Assembly (NCBI GenBank): GCA_900318015.1
Contig: ONJB01000010.1
Location: 1-64,000, forward strand
Origin: an uncultured Bacteroidales bacterium
GTDB taxonomy: Bacteria; Bacteroidota; Bacteroidia; Bacteroidales; UBA932
Direction: 5' to 3'
Length of the DNA stretch: 64,000 nt
The notes under the pieces were generated by a model that searched no databases, was not told where the DNA came from, and was given only the letters and a program-made list of their open reading frames with translations. Both the position numbers and the translations under genes were made by a program. Below, piece by piece: positions 50,979 to 60,152 of this stretch (position 1 is its first letter; the number at the start of each line of letters is the position of its first letter).

Positions 50979-53900
50979 TTATTGCAACCGCTGGAGCACC
51001 TTGAGGGCGGTTTCCAGGGAGTTGACGCCCCGGGAGACGGTCCGCAGTTTGCCCTTGTCCTGGTTCACCTTGAAGAGGACCGGATTGTCATTGACCTTGC
51101 CGATCACCCGCTCGAACTGCCTGGACTGGTAGTAGCCGGACATCGGGTTGGAAACGAAGAACATGATCTGCATCCCGTTCTTGACGATGACCTTCTCGAA
51201 ACCGGACTGGGCGCCGAGGTTGCGGATCTTCACCACGTACAGGAGATTCTTCACCTGCGGCGGCATCGGCCCGAAGCGGTCTTCCAGCTGGCGGCCCAGG
51301 CGGTCGATCTCGCGGTCGTCCTTGAGACTGTCCAGCTGCTTGTAGATACGGATTTTCTCCGCGGTGATGTCGATGTAGTCGTCCGGGATGAGCGCCGGCT
51401 GGTCGGTTTCCACGGTGCAATCCTCCACGAAAGTCTCGCGGGACTGCTTGGTGGCGATGCCCGTCTCCACGCCCAGTTCTTCCATCGCCTCGGACAGGAT
51501 CTGCTGATAGGTCTCGAAGCCCATGTCGGTGATGAAACCGCTCTGTTCCGCGCCCAGCAGGTTGCCGGCGCCGCGGATGTCCAGGTCCTGCATCGCGATG
51601 TTGAAGCCGCTGCCCAGGTCGGAGAATTCCTCGATGGCCTTCAGGCGGCGTCGGGCATCCTCCGTGATGGAAATGAGCGGAGGAACCACCAGATAGCAGA
51701 ACGCTTTCCGGTTGGAACGACCCACGCGGCCTCGCAGCTGGTGTAGGTCAGAAAGGCCGATGTTCTGCGCCTGGTTGATGATGATCGTATTCGCGTTCGG
51801 AATGTCCAGACCGTTCTCGATGATGGTCGTGCAAAGGAGCATGTCGTAGTCGCCCCGCATGAAGTCCAGCATCTTGTTTTCCAGTTCCTTCGCTTCCATC
51901 TGCCCATGCGCGACGCAGATTTTCATATCCGGAACGAGCCGGTGAAGGATGTCGTGGATGGCCGGGAGTTCTTCCACCTTGTTGTGCAGGAAGAAAATCT
52001 GGCCGCCCCGATTCAGTTCGTAATTGATGATGCTCTTGATTTCCTGCTCGTCGAACAGGATGATTTCTGTCTGAATAGGAATTCGGTTCGGCGGCGGTGT
52101 GCTGATGATACTGAGGTCGCGCGCGCCCAGGAGGGAAAACTGGAGAGTTCTCGGAATCGGGGTGGCCGTCAAGGTCAGAGTATCGACCGACGCCTTCAGG
52201 TGCCGGAGCCTTTCCTTGGCCGCCACGCCGAACTTCTGTTCCTCGTCAATGACGAGCAAACCCAGGTCCTTGAACTCGAATCCGGCGCCCAGCACCTTAT
52301 GGGTGCCGATCAGGATGTCAATCCTTCCCTCTTTCAGACGTTTCTTGATGTCCGTGATTTCTTTCGCGGTCCGCAGACGGCTGACATAATCGACCGTGCA
52401 GGGGAGTCCCTTGAGCCGGGACTTGAAAGTCTCGAAATGTTGGAGGGCGAGAATGGTCGTCGGCACCAGCACCGCTACCTGCTTGGAATCGCATACAGCC
52501 TTGAAAGCGGCGCGGATAGCCACTTCCGTCTTGCCGAAGCCCACGTCGCCGCAGACGAGACGGTCCATCGGGCAGTTGTCCTCCATATCCTCCTTGACCG
52601 CTTTCGTCGCCCTTTCCTGATCGGGGGTATCCTCGTACATGAAGGAGGATTCCAGCTCTTCCTGGAGATAGTTGTCGGCCGAGAAGGCGAAACCCTTCGA
52701 GGCCCGACGCTTCGCATAGAGTTGGATGAGTTCCTTGGCGATGTCCTTCACGCGGGACTTGGCCGACGATTTCATCGTGGCCCAAGTCTTCGAACCGAGC
52801 TTGTTGATCCGCGGCATTTCCCCTTCCTTGGACCGGAAGCGGGAAATCTTGTGCAGGGAATGGACGGAAACGAAGACGACGTCGTTGTCCCGATACATGA
52901 GTTTCACGACCTCATGGACCCGGCCCTTGTCGTCGGTCATTTTCACCAGACCGCCGAAGACGCCCACGCCATGGTCGATATGGACGATGTAATCACCCAG
53001 ATTGAAGGAACTGAGATCGTTCAGCGTCAGCTGTTCCGACTTTTCCACCGTCCTTCTCAGGCGGACGCGGTGGAAACGGTCGAAGATTTCGTGGTCGGAA
53101 TAGCAGCAAATCCGGTCTTCATTGTCGATGAACCCCGCATGGATGTTCTTCCCTTTGACGAACTCCGGCAGGAGCGCGTGCTCGTCCTGGAGCATGATGG
53201 AACGGAGGCGTTCCAACTGGGACTCCTTCTCACCGTAGATATAGACCTTGTAGTTGTTCTCCAGCTTGGTCCGGATGTCCGAAAGCAGCAGTTCGAAGTT
53301 CTTGTTGAACACCGGCTGCGGCGCAATGGCGAAAGCCACGCTGTCCACGCCCTGGTTCTGGAGCGGAATTTCCAGGAACACATGCCGGAAAGCGGTCAGT
53401 TCCTGGAAGAACGGCTGTTCCTTGTACATGTCGGACGAATCCAGCCATACGACCGCATCTTCCTTCAGCAGGGTCAGGATACTGACACCGCCCTCCCCCT
53501 GGCCGCCGGCGACGATGTCCGGATAGATCTCGGCCTTTTCCACCTTGTCGATGGACAGCTGCGTATTGCAGTCGAAGGTATGGATCTTCTCAATCTCGTT
53601 TCCGAAGAAAGTGAGCCGGTAGGGATGGTCAAGGGAATAGGAGAATATGTCGATGACGGCGCCGCGGATAGCATACTGTCCCGGGGCCGATACGAAGTCT
53701 ACGCGTTCGAATCCCTGCTGTACCAGAGCCTCGCGCAGGGTATCGTAAGAGATTTCCTGTCCTACGCTGACGGTCAGGAGCGCGCCGGTGATCTTTTCCT
53801 GTTCCGGCACCGGCTCTTCCAAAGCCGTCGGATAGGTGACGATGAACAAGGGACCTTCGCCCGGATCCATGATCTTGCCGATGGCGGCCGTCCGCTGAAC

Positions 53901-54170
53901 CCCGAGGGAAGACTTGTAATTGCTCCGTTCCACCGCGCCGCCGCTGTCCGGCAGGAAAAAGACGCGGTCGCCTTCCACCAGATTATACAGGTCAGCACTG
54001 CAATACTCGGCCGCTTCCCGGTTGGGAAGGACGACCAGATGGATTCCTTTTTCCGCGATCTGGGAGAGGACAAACCAACGGGCAGACAGAAATAGCCCGC
54101 TGCAGAATGTCTCCCGGGAGGAATTCATTCTGCGGCGGAGCAAGGCTGTCGATGTTTGACTTATCAACAT
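50979..54170 (-). CDS. mfd: transcription-repair coupling factor Mfd
   Basis: A 1,063-residue ATP-dependent translocase that removes RNA polymerase stalled at DNA damage and recruits UvrA. In order: an N-terminal UvrB-like part (GPLFIVTYPTALEEPVP; GQYAIRGAVIDIFSY), the RNA-polymerase-interacting domain (FNLGDYIVHIDHGVGVFGGL), and the RecG-like motor with Walker A GDVGFGKTEVAIRAAFKAV, DEEQKFGV, TATPIPRTL and GRVGRSNRKAFCYL. The C-terminal TRCF domain contains ITAEKIRIYKQLDS. The N-terminus is shorter than most Bacteroidales Mfd proteins. ATG 54128 is an alternative start. The 54170 start codon overlaps a DnaA-box-like 9-mer (54161-54169). Confidence 0.95.
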   Translation of the reverse strand: MLISQTSTALLRRRMNSSRETFCSGLFLSARWFVLSQIAEKGIHLVVLPNREAAEYCSADLYNLVEGDRVFFLPDSGGAVERSNYKSSLGVQRTAAIGKIMDPGEGPLFIVTYPTALEEPVPEQEKITGALLTVSVGQEISYDTLREALVQQGFERVDFVSAPGQYAIRGAVIDIFSYSLDHPYRLTFFGNEIEKIHTFDCNTQLSIDKVEKAEIYPDIVAGGQGEGGVSILTLLKEDAVVWLDSSDMYKEQPFFQELTAFRHVFLEIPLQNQGVDSVAFAIAPQPVFNKNFELLLSDIRTKLENNYKVYIYGEKESQLERLRSIMLQDEHALLPEFVKGKNIHAGFIDNEDRICCYSDHEIFDRFHRVRLRRTVEKSEQLTLNDLSSFNLGDYIVHIDHGVGVFGGLVKMTDDKGRVHEVVKLMYRDNDVVFVSVHSLHKISRFRSKEGEMPRINKLGSKTWATMKSSAKSRVKDIAKELIQLYAKRRASKGFAFSADNYLQEELESSFMYEDTPDQERATKAVKEDMEDNCPMDRLVCGDVGFGKTEVAIRAAFKAVCDSKQVAVLVPTTILALQHFETFKSRLKGLPCTVDYVSRLRTAKEITDIKKRLKEGRIDILIGTHKVLGAGFEFKDLGLLVIDEEQKFGVAAKERLRHLKASVDTLTLTATPIPRTLQFSLLGARDLSIISTPPPNRIPIQTEIILFDEQEIKSIINYELNRGGQIFFLHNKVEELPAIHDILHRLVPDMKICVAHGQMEAKELENKMLDFMRGDYDMLLCTTIIENGLDIPNANTIIINQAQNIGLSDLHQLRGRVGRSNRKAFCYLVVPPLISITEDARRRLKAIEEFSDLGSGFNIAMQDLDIRGAGNLLGAEQSGFITDMGFETYQQILSEAMEELGVETGIATKQSRETFVEDCTVETDQPALIPDDYIDITAEKIRIYKQLDSLKDDREIDRLGRQLEDRFGPMPPQVKNLLYVVKIRNLGAQSGFEKVIVKNGMQIMFFVSNPMSGYYQSRQFERVIGKVNDNPVLFKVNQDKGKLRTVSRGVNSLETALKVLQRLQ

Positions 54171-54404
54171 TCTGCTCTAAAAGGCTGTTGAAAAGCTGTT
54201 GATAACCCTGTTGACAGGATGGTGGATAACTCGACCGGAAAATTCCGTCTCGGTTTTCCACAGGTTCCTCCCGGGAAAACCCCGGAGTTTTCAACAGTTT
54301 TCAAAGCACTCAATTAAATGATATACAATTGTTTCCGTATAGTTTTCAACAAATTGACAGGAACAATAATATCATTCAATTTAAATCTAAAATAACTATA
54401 TTTG
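54161..54404. other. candidate replication origin: DnaA-box-like cluster with AT-rich flank
   Basis: Against the consensus TTATCCACA (reverse TGTGGATAA) I find TTATCAACA at 54161, TGTTGAAAA at 54186, TGTTGATAA at 54197, GGTGGATAA at 54221, TTTTCCACA at 54254 and TTTTCAACA at 54288 and 54343. Four have one mismatch and three have two. An AT-rich stretch (about 54300-54404, with CAATTAAATGATATACAATT) adjoins them. It lies between divergent mfd and ruvB. No box is perfect, so this remains a candidate. Confidence 0.45.
54397..54404 (+). promoter_or_regulatory. -7 promoter box (TATATTTG) of ruvB
   Basis: A perfect TAnnTTTG match 24 bases before ATG 54429. Confidence 0.7.
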
Positions 54405-54428
54405 TAGCTGAAACAGACCCGACCGCCC

Positions 54429-55466
54429 ATGAGCGAATTCGACCCGCGCAGCACAACCGACCGCAAAGATAATGAATTGGACGGAATTATCCGCCCCCAG
54501 CAACTGGATGATTTCACCGGACAGAAGGAAATCGTCTCGAATCTGGAAATCTATATCAAAGCCGCCAAGATGCGCGGTGAGGCTCTGGACCACACGTTGT
54601 TCCACGGCCCTCCCGGCCTGGGAAAAACCACCCTCGCGCATATTATCGCCAACGAAATGGGCGTGAACATGAAGGTGACGAGCGGTCCCGTCCTCGATAA
54701 ACCCGGCGATCTGGCCGGCCTCCTGACTTCCCTGGAAAAGGGCGACGTGCTCTTCATTGACGAAATCCACCGTCTCTCCCCCGAGGTGGAAGAGTATCTG
54801 TACTCCGCGATGGAGGACTATGTCATAGACATCATGATCGACAAGGGTCCCGGTGCGCGGAGCGTCCGCATCTCCCTGAATCCTTTCACGCTGATCGGCG
54901 CGACGACCCGCAGCGGCCTCCTGACCGCACCGCTCCGGGATCGGTTCGGCATCAACTGCGCGCTGGAATATTATGATACCGAGGACCTTAGGAAGATCGT
55001 CATTCGCAGCGCGACCATCCTGAACATCGAGATTGACAATGACGCGGCGCTTGAAATCGCCCTCCGCAGCCGCGGCACGGCGCGGATCGCCAACGCGCTG
55101 CTCAAGCGCGTCCGCGACTTCGCGCAGGTGCTCGGCGACGGCCGCATCGACGTGGACATCGCCCGCTTCGCATTGAACAAGCTCAAGATCGACAAGCGCG
55201 GACTCGATTCCATCGACCATAAGATCCTCCGCACCCTCATCACCACCTTCAAGGGCGGTCCGGTGGGGGTGGGCACCCTGGCTACCTCCATCTCCGAGGA
55301 CGCCGGCACCCTGGAGGAGGTTTACGAACCCTTCCTGATCAAGGAAGGCTTCCTCATCCGCACCCAGCGCGGCCGCGTCGCCACCGACCTCGCCTACCAG
55401 CACCTGGGCATGGAATCCTGCCTCCCCCAGCGGAACCCTCTTTTAGACTCTGAGTCTGGCACATAA
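54429..55466 (+). CDS. ruvB: Holliday junction branch-migration helicase RuvB
   Basis: A 345-residue AAA+ motor that, with RuvA, drives branch migration of Holliday junctions. Landmarks: [11 protein letters not shown] near residue 22, Walker [10 protein letters not shown] (60-68), Walker [10 protein letters not shown] (108-116), sensor 1 LIGATTRSG and the arginine-finger region APLRDRFGI. The C-terminal winged helix reads [14 protein letters not shown], then [17 protein letters not shown]. The tail is cut by the stop at 55464-55466. ruvA is not adjacent, as in many Bacteroidota. The gene is divergent from mfd. Confidence 0.97.
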   Translation: MSEFDPRSTTDRKDNELDGIIRPQQLDDFTGQKEIVSNLEIYIKAAKMRGEALDHTLFHGPPGLGKTTLAHIIANEMGVNMKVTSGPVLDKPGDLAGLLTSLEKGDVLFIDEIHRLSPEVEEYLYSAMEDYVIDIMIDKGPGARSVRISLNPFTLIGATTRSGLLTAPLRDRFGINCALEYYDTEDLRKIVIRSATILNIEIDNDAALEIALRSRGTARIANALLKRVRDFAQVLGDGRIDVDIARFALNKLKIDKRGLDSIDHKILRTLITTFKGGPVGVGTLATSISEDAGTLEEVYEPFLIKEGFLIRTQRGRVATDLAYQHLGMESCLPQRNPLLDSESGT

Positions 55467-55542
55467 GTGCTTGACAATCATAAGATTAAATAGTTTCCTG
55501 TGTAGCCGGAGAAGCACAGGAATGTATAGTAAAGATTTGATT

Positions 55543-56346
55543 ATGAAGAGATTAACTGCCAGTCTTTTGATGCTTTTAGCGTGGATGGGGCCGGCGCTGG
55601 CGTGTACGTCGGTGATCATCAGCGGAAAGGTCCGCGCGGATGGGAAGCCGGTGATGTTCAAGCATCGGGACACGAGCCATCTGACGAATGACATCCAGTG
55701 GTTCCAGGGCGAGAAGTATGCGTTCATCGGCCTGGTCAATACGGATGTGCCGCTGGAGAAGGAGGTCTGGGCCGGGACGAACAGCGCCGGGTTCAGCATC
55801 ATGAATACGGCGACGTACGACCTCAAGGAGGATGATGTGCCGGCCGACCGGATGGACCGGGAAGGCTATCTGATGTATCGGGCGCTGGAAATCTGCGCAA
55901 CGGTGGAGGATTTCGAGCATTTCATCGACACGCTGTCCAAGCCGATGGGGGTGGAAGCCAATTTCGGCGTGATCGACGCCCAGGGAGGCGCGGTTTACTA
56001 CGAGATGGACAACTGGAAGATCCGCGCCAAGTACGATGTGAATGAGGAACCGACTGGATATCGGGTTGTTACGAACTTCACCTGGCAGGGACGGGAAGCG
56101 GACCGCAAGGGTGTGGACCGTTACGAGAAAGCCCGCAGCCTGCTCGCGGAAACCTGCATTCCCATTGCCGAATGGGACCATGATTTCCTGATCAACAAGA
56201 TTTCCCGCAGCGGTGCTCCGATTCTCCGTTCCATCACCACGGCGGCCGTCGTTTTCGAGAATGGGGTCATGTGGGCTTCCCTGGGACAGCCGGACAAGAA
56301 TCCGTACAAACCGTATACGGTAGATGGCCGATCAGGTCGGCCATGA
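55543..56346 (+). CDS. Ntn-hydrolase (C45/linear amide C-N hydrolase-like), C-terminally truncated
   Basis: A 267-residue protein from ATG 55543. The signal peptide MKRLTASLLMLLAWMGPALA is followed directly by Cys, which on cleavage becomes the N-terminal nucleophile (CTSVIISGKVRADGKPVMFKHRD). That is the typical start of choloylglycine-hydrolase or acyltransferase-like Ntn enzymes. Further landmarks: WAGTNSAGFSIMNT and ANFGVIDAQGGAVYYEMD, then YRVVTNFTW. After KPYT the last residues VDGRSGRP and the stop are encoded by a REP-like hairpin (56323-56348). Homologues usually run on for tens of residues, so the natural C-terminus appears to be lost. The substrate amide is unknown. Confidence 0.72.
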   Translation: MKRLTASLLMLLAWMGPALACTSVIISGKVRADGKPVMFKHRDTSHLTNDIQWFQGEKYAFIGLVNTDVPLEKEVWAGTNSAGFSIMNTATYDLKEDDVPADRMDREGYLMYRALEICATVEDFEHFIDTLSKPMGVEANFGVIDAQGGAVYYEMDNWKIRAKYDVNEEPTGYRVVTNFTWQGREADRKGVDRYEKARSLLAETCIPIAEWDHDFLINKISRSGAPILRSITTAAVVFENGVMWASLGQPDKNPYKPYTVDGRSGRP

Positions 56347-56348
56347 CG
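56323..56348 (+). repeat. 26-bp REP-like hairpin (GAT...ATGACG family), copy 5
   Basis: Stem ATGGCCGA / TCGGCCAT with loop TCAGG-type bases and a GACG tail. It supplies the last codons and the stop of the Ntn-hydrolase. It is identical to 59151-59176, so frdA-frdB lies between two direct copies. Confidence 0.8.
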
Positions 56349-56445
56349 ATAATTCCGCAATAGTCCTATAAAATATTGGAATAGTCCGGAATTTTGTGTA
56401 AAATTGCAAGACATCTGAAATTATAATTTCTCATTTATAACTTTT

Positions 56446-58395
56446 ATGGCTGACTCTAAACTTATCTCCAAGATTCCGGAAGGGCCGCTCGCCGAGAAAT
56501 GGTCGAAGCGCAAGGCCGAAATCCGGATCGTCTCTCCGAACAACAAGCGGAAACTCGAGGTGATCGTCGTCGGAACGGGCCTCGGCGGAGCGTCCGCAGC
56601 CGCCTCCCTGGGCGAGCTCGGATACAACGTCAAGATTTTCTGCATCTCCGACTCTCCGCGCCGCGCGCACTCCATCGCTGCGCAGGGCGGTATCAATGCC
56701 GCGAAGAACTACCAGAACGACAACGACTCCATCTACCGGTTGTTCTACGACACCATCAAGGGCGGTGACTATCGTTCCCGTGAAGCGAACGTGTACCGCC
56801 TGGCGGAGGTAAGTGCGGCCATCATCGACCAGTGCGTCGCGCAGGGCGTTCCTTTCGCCCGCGAGTACGGCGGTTATCTGGCGAACCGCTCCTTCGGCGG
56901 TGTGCAGGTGAGCCGTACCTTCTACGCCCGCGGACAAACCGGCCAGCAGCTGCTTCTCGGCGCCTATGCGGCCCTGAACAAGGAAATCGCCGCCGGTTCC
57001 GTCAAGAGCTACCCGCGTCACGAGATGCTGGACCTCGTCATCATCAACGGTGAAGCGAAGGGCATCATCGCCCGCAACCTCGTGACCGGTGAGATCGAGC
57101 GCTTCGGCGCCCATGCCGTGGTCCTCGCCACCGGTGGTTATGGAAATGCCTATTTTCTGTCCACGAACGCGATGAATTCCAACGGCTCCGCCGCAATGCA
57201 GGCCTACCGCAAGGGCGCTTTCTTTGCGAATCCCTGCTTCGCGCAGATTCACCCGACCTGTATCCCGGTCCATGGCGACCAGCAGTGCAAACTCACCCTG
57301 ATGTCCGAGTCCCTGCGTAATGATGGCCGTATCTGGGTGCCGAACAACATGGAGGATGTCATCAAGCTCCGCAAGCACGGAATCAAGCCTTCCCAGATTC
57401 CTGAGGAGCGCCGTGACTACTACCTGGAGCGCCGTTATCCGGCCTTCGGTAACCTGGTTCCCCGTGACGTCGCTTCCCGCGCCGCCAAGGAGCGTTGCGA
57501 CGCCGGCTACGGCGTGAACGAGACCGGCCTGGCCGTGTTCCTTGATTTCGCCGACGCCATCAAGCGCCTCGGTCACCAGCGTGTGGAAGAGCGCTACGGC
57601 AACCTCTTCCAGATGTACGAAAAGATCACCTCCTCTTCCCCTTGGGAGGAGCCGATGATGATCTATCCGGCCATCCACTACACCATGGGCGGTCTCTGGG
57701 TGGATTACGACCTCCAGACCACCATTCCGGGCCTGTACGCCATCGGCGAAGCGAACTTCTCCGACCACGGCGGCAACCGTCTCGGCGCTTCCGCCCTCAT
57801 GCAGGGCCTGGCCGATGGCTACTTCATCCTTCCGTATACCATCGGTGACTATCTGTCCCACAAGTTTGCGGAGCCCAAGACCGACACCAACGCTCCCGAA
57901 TTCGCCGAGGCTGAAAAGGCCGTCCTCGACCGGATCGAGAAGATCCTGGCGGTCAAGGGTACCGAGACCGTGGACAGCATCCATAAGAAACTCGGCCACA
58001 TCATGTGGGAGTATGTGGGCATGGCCCGTAATGAGGCCGGCCTGAAGAAGGCCATCGAGGAAATCGGCGAACTCCGGAAGGAATTCTGGAAGACGGTCCG
58101 CGTCCCCGGCACGAACGACGAATTCAACCAGGAACTGGAGAAGGCTCTCCGGCTGGTGGACTTCTTCGACATCGGCGAACTGATGGCCCGCGACGCCCTG
58201 AACCGCAAGGAATCCTGCGGCGGTCACTTCCGCGAGGAAATGCAGACGGAAGAGGGCGAGACCAAGCGTGACGACGAGAACTTCATGTACGTGGGTGCCT
58301 GGGAATACAAGGGCGAAGGCAAGGAGCCTGAACTCCACAAGGAGCCGCTCAAGTATGAGAACATCAAGATTGCGACCCGTAACTATAAAGACTAA
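56446..58395 (+). CDS. frdA: fumarate reductase / succinate dehydrogenase flavoprotein subunit
   Basis: A 649-residue FAD-linked subunit. The dinucleotide fold is [21 protein letters not shown]. The FAD-linking histidine region reads [18 protein letters not shown]. The catalytic part includes [37 protein letters not shown] (active-site His) and [21 protein letters not shown]. The length and the early [14 protein letters not shown] insert match the diheme/quinol:fumarate reductase type found in Bacteroidota and Wolinella, which reduces fumarate at the end of anaerobic respiration. frdB follows 8 bases later. No membrane cytochrome gene (frdC) is beside it. Confidence 0.95.
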   Translation: MADSKLISKIPEGPLAEKWSKRKAEIRIVSPNNKRKLEVIVVGTGLGGASAAASLGELGYNVKIFCISDSPRRAHSIAAQGGINAAKNYQNDNDSIYRLFYDTIKGGDYRSREANVYRLAEVSAAIIDQCVAQGVPFAREYGGYLANRSFGGVQVSRTFYARGQTGQQLLLGAYAALNKEIAAGSVKSYPRHEMLDLVIINGEAKGIIARNLVTGEIERFGAHAVVLATGGYGNAYFLSTNAMNSNGSAAMQAYRKGAFFANPCFAQIHPTCIPVHGDQQCKLTLMSESLRNDGRIWVPNNMEDVIKLRKHGIKPSQIPEERRDYYLERRYPAFGNLVPRDVASRAAKERCDAGYGVNETGLAVFLDFADAIKRLGHQRVEERYGNLFQMYEKITSSSPWEEPMMIYPAIHYTMGGLWVDYDLQTTIPGLYAIGEANFSDHGGNRLGASALMQGLADGYFILPYTIGDYLSHKFAEPKTDTNAPEFAEAEKAVLDRIEKILAVKGTETVDSIHKKLGHIMWEYVGMARNEAGLKKAIEEIGELRKEFWKTVRVPGTNDEFNQELEKALRLVDFFDIGELMARDALNRKESCGGHFREEMQTEEGETKRDDENFMYVGAWEYKGEGKEPELHKEPLKYENIKIATRNYKD

Positions 58396-58403
58396 CGACG
58401 ATT

Positions 58404-59147
58404 ATGGAATATAACGTGAAAGTGTGGCGTCAGAAGAACGCCAAAGCCAAGGGTCACTTCGAGACCTATCATGTCACCGACGTGGAAGAGGATGCCTCCT
58501 TCCTGGAGATGCTGGACATCCTGAACGACCAGCTGATCCGCAAGGGCGTGGAGCCCATCGCCTTCGACCACGACTGCCGCGAGGGTATCTGCGGCGCCTG
58601 CTCCCTGTATGTGGACGGCCGCGCCCATGGTCCGGACGACCAGGTGACCACCTGCCAGCTGTTCATGCGTCATTTCAAGCCGGGCGCCACCATCACCGTG
58701 GAGCCTTGGCGGAGCGCCGCCTTCCCGGTGATCAAGGACCTCGTCGTGGACCGTCAGGCCTTCGATAAGATCCTCCAGGCCGGCGGTTTCATCTCCGTCC
58801 GCACCGGTGCCGCGCAGGATGCGAATACCATCCTGATCCCGCACGATGACGCGGAACTGTCCATGGATGCCGCCGCCTGCGTCGGTTGCGGCGCCTGCGT
58901 CGCCACTTGTAAGAACGGCTCCGCGATGCTGTTCGTGGCTGCGCGCGTCAGCTCCCTCGCCCTGCTCCCTCAGGGTAAGCCGGAAGCCGCCCGCCGCGCC
59001 CGCGCCATGGTCGCCAAGATGGACGAACTCGGTTTCGGCAACTGCACGAACACCCGCGCCTGCGAGATGGAGTGCCCGAAGCATGTCACCATCGACCATA
59101 TCGCCCGTCTGAACCGCGAATATCTGAAGGCGCGTTTCAGCGAGTAA
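58404..59147 (+). CDS. frdB: fumarate reductase / succinate dehydrogenase iron-sulfur subunit
   Basis: A 247-residue electron-transfer subunit. The N-terminal plant-type ferredoxin domain has the [2Fe-2S] cysteines in [18 protein letters not shown] with a further Cys in TTCQLF. The C-terminal domain has [17 protein letters not shown] and [15 protein letters not shown], which bind the [4Fe-4S] and [3Fe-4S] clusters. It carries electrons between the heme subunit and FrdA. It is 8 bases after frdA, so a single transcript is expected. It is followed by a REP-like hairpin 3 bases past the stop. Confidence 0.96.
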   Translation: MEYNVKVWRQKNAKAKGHFETYHVTDVEEDASFLEMLDILNDQLIRKGVEPIAFDHDCREGICGACSLYVDGRAHGPDDQVTTCQLFMRHFKPGATITVEPWRSAAFPVIKDLVVDRQAFDKILQAGGFISVRTGAAQDANTILIPHDDAELSMDAAACVGCGACVATCKNGSAMLFVAARVSSLALLPQGKPEAARRARAMVAKMDELGFGNCTNTRACEMECPKHVTIDHIARLNREYLKARFSE

Positions 59148-59150
59148 TAA

Positions 59151-59176
59151 GATGGCCGATCAGGTCGGCCATGACG
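59151..59176 (+). repeat. 26-bp REP-like hairpin (GAT...ATGACG family), copy 6
   Basis: Identical to 56323-56348. It lies 3 bases after the frdB stop. Confidence 0.8.
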
Positions 59177-59184
59177 ACTAAGGT

Positions 59185-59210
59185 GTCATTCCCGGCTTGA
59201 CCGGGAATCT
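59185..59210 (-). repeat. variant of the REP-like hairpin, minus strand
   Basis: On the minus strand this reads like copy 1, but the stem CCGGG/CCCGG is replaced by CCCGG/CCGGG, which keeps pairing. The loop TCAAG and the ATGAC tail are conserved. Confidence 0.65.
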
Positions 59211-59220
59211 ATTAAAAGTA

Positions 59221-59244
59221 AGGGCGACCCGAAAGGGCCGCCCT
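59221..59244. terminator. bidirectional terminator between frdB and the PorV-like gene
   Basis: AGGGCGACCC, loop GAAA, GGGCCGCCCT: a 10-bp stem with one wobble position. T-rich sequence lies on the minus-strand side (TTACTTTTAA). It serves the minus-strand gene ending at 59265 and possibly frdB. Confidence 0.65.
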
Positions 59245-59264
59245 GTTACTTTAAAGAGAATGCT

Positions 59265-60146
59265 TTAGAAGGCGTATCCGAGACCGATTGCAAGCGTATT
59301 GCCGATGGCTTCATTGAGGGTTAAGAAGCACAGGTCGAAGTGGAAACCGGAGAACTTGGCCCCGGCTCCGAGGGACAGATAGGTAGGAAGCGGAGACCGT
59401 CCGGTTCCTATGTGGGCGCCTGCGCGAACAAAGACCATGTCCTTGAAGGCGAATTCGGTACCGGCCGCCGCTCCGAATCCTCCGGAGAAGAAATAGTCGA
59501 GGTCGGCTCCGAAATACAGTTTGTTTCCAGACAGGTCCACGCCATACCCGACACCGGCTTTCACGGACATCGGCAGGGAATAGGAATTCTTGCCGGACTT
59601 GACTGGAGTGCCTAGGTTAGCCACGCCGGCAGCGGCTTTCAAACCGTCTTTCTTGAAAGAAACGAGGATATCGGCAGCGATGGCACTGTAGGAATCCTTA
59701 TCGGACAGTTTTTCCGACGCGAAGCGGACGGTGGCGCCGGCGGAAAGGGTTTCCGTGAACCGGAAACCGAAGCCGGCCCCGGCCAGCAGGGCCGTCGGCG
59801 TGAAGGAACTGCCCGCATTTCCGGAAGCGTCCACAGTCGTATACGGACTTCCGTTCTGGAAAGCGCCCGTCAGGGTGATGCCCATCTTATCCCCTACCTT
59901 GAACGCACCCAGCAGATTCAGGTTGGTGGAATGGACGGACTTCGGAGCCCAGTTCTGATAGCTGAAAACAAGATTGCTTCCGCTGAAGGGAACCAGACCC
60001 GGGTTCTGCAGGTCGGAAACGGCCTGGATTCCGCCCATCGCCGCCGTGGCGGGGTCCCGGTCTATCCGAAGGAACGGCAGGGCGTCCTGCGCGTTGACAG
60101 CGGTCCAGAGCAGGGAAAGGATACCGACAACAAATATCTTTTTCAT
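59265..60146 (-). CDS. PorV/PorQ-like outer-membrane barrel (type IX secretion related)
   Basis: A 293-residue protein with signal peptide MKKIFVVGILSLLWTAVNAQ. The mature N-terminus LRIDRDPATAAMGGIQAV matches the DxxxxAMGG signature of PorV/PorQ barrels. Glycine-rich amphipathic strands follow, ending NTLAIGLGYAF. PorV moves T9SS cargo to the surface sortase; PorQ takes part in attachment. The adjacent upstream gene (6-base gap) encodes a protease with a T9SS sorting domain, which supports the link. At under 300 residues it is closer in size to PorQ than PorV. It ends before a strong hairpin terminator. Confidence 0.75.
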   Translation of the reverse strand: MKKIFVVGILSLLWTAVNAQDALPFLRIDRDPATAAMGGIQAVSDLQNPGLVPFSGSNLVFSYQNWAPKSVHSTNLNLLGAFKVGDKMGITLTGAFQNGSPYTTVDASGNAGSSFTPTALLAGAGFGFRFTETLSAGATVRFASEKLSDKDSYSAIAADILVSFKKDGLKAAAGVANLGTPVKSGKNSYSLPMSVKAGVGYGVDLSGNKLYFGADLDYFFSGGFGAAAGTEFAFKDMVFVRAGAHIGTGRSPLPTYLSLGAGAKFSGFHFDLCFLTLNEAIGNTLAIGLGYAF

Positions 60147-60152
60147 AGCCGT

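Noticed and set aside
54171-54428. A transcribed small gene between mfd and ruvB.
   Set aside because: There is no open frame of substance and no RNA family I recognise; the box cluster explains the composition better.
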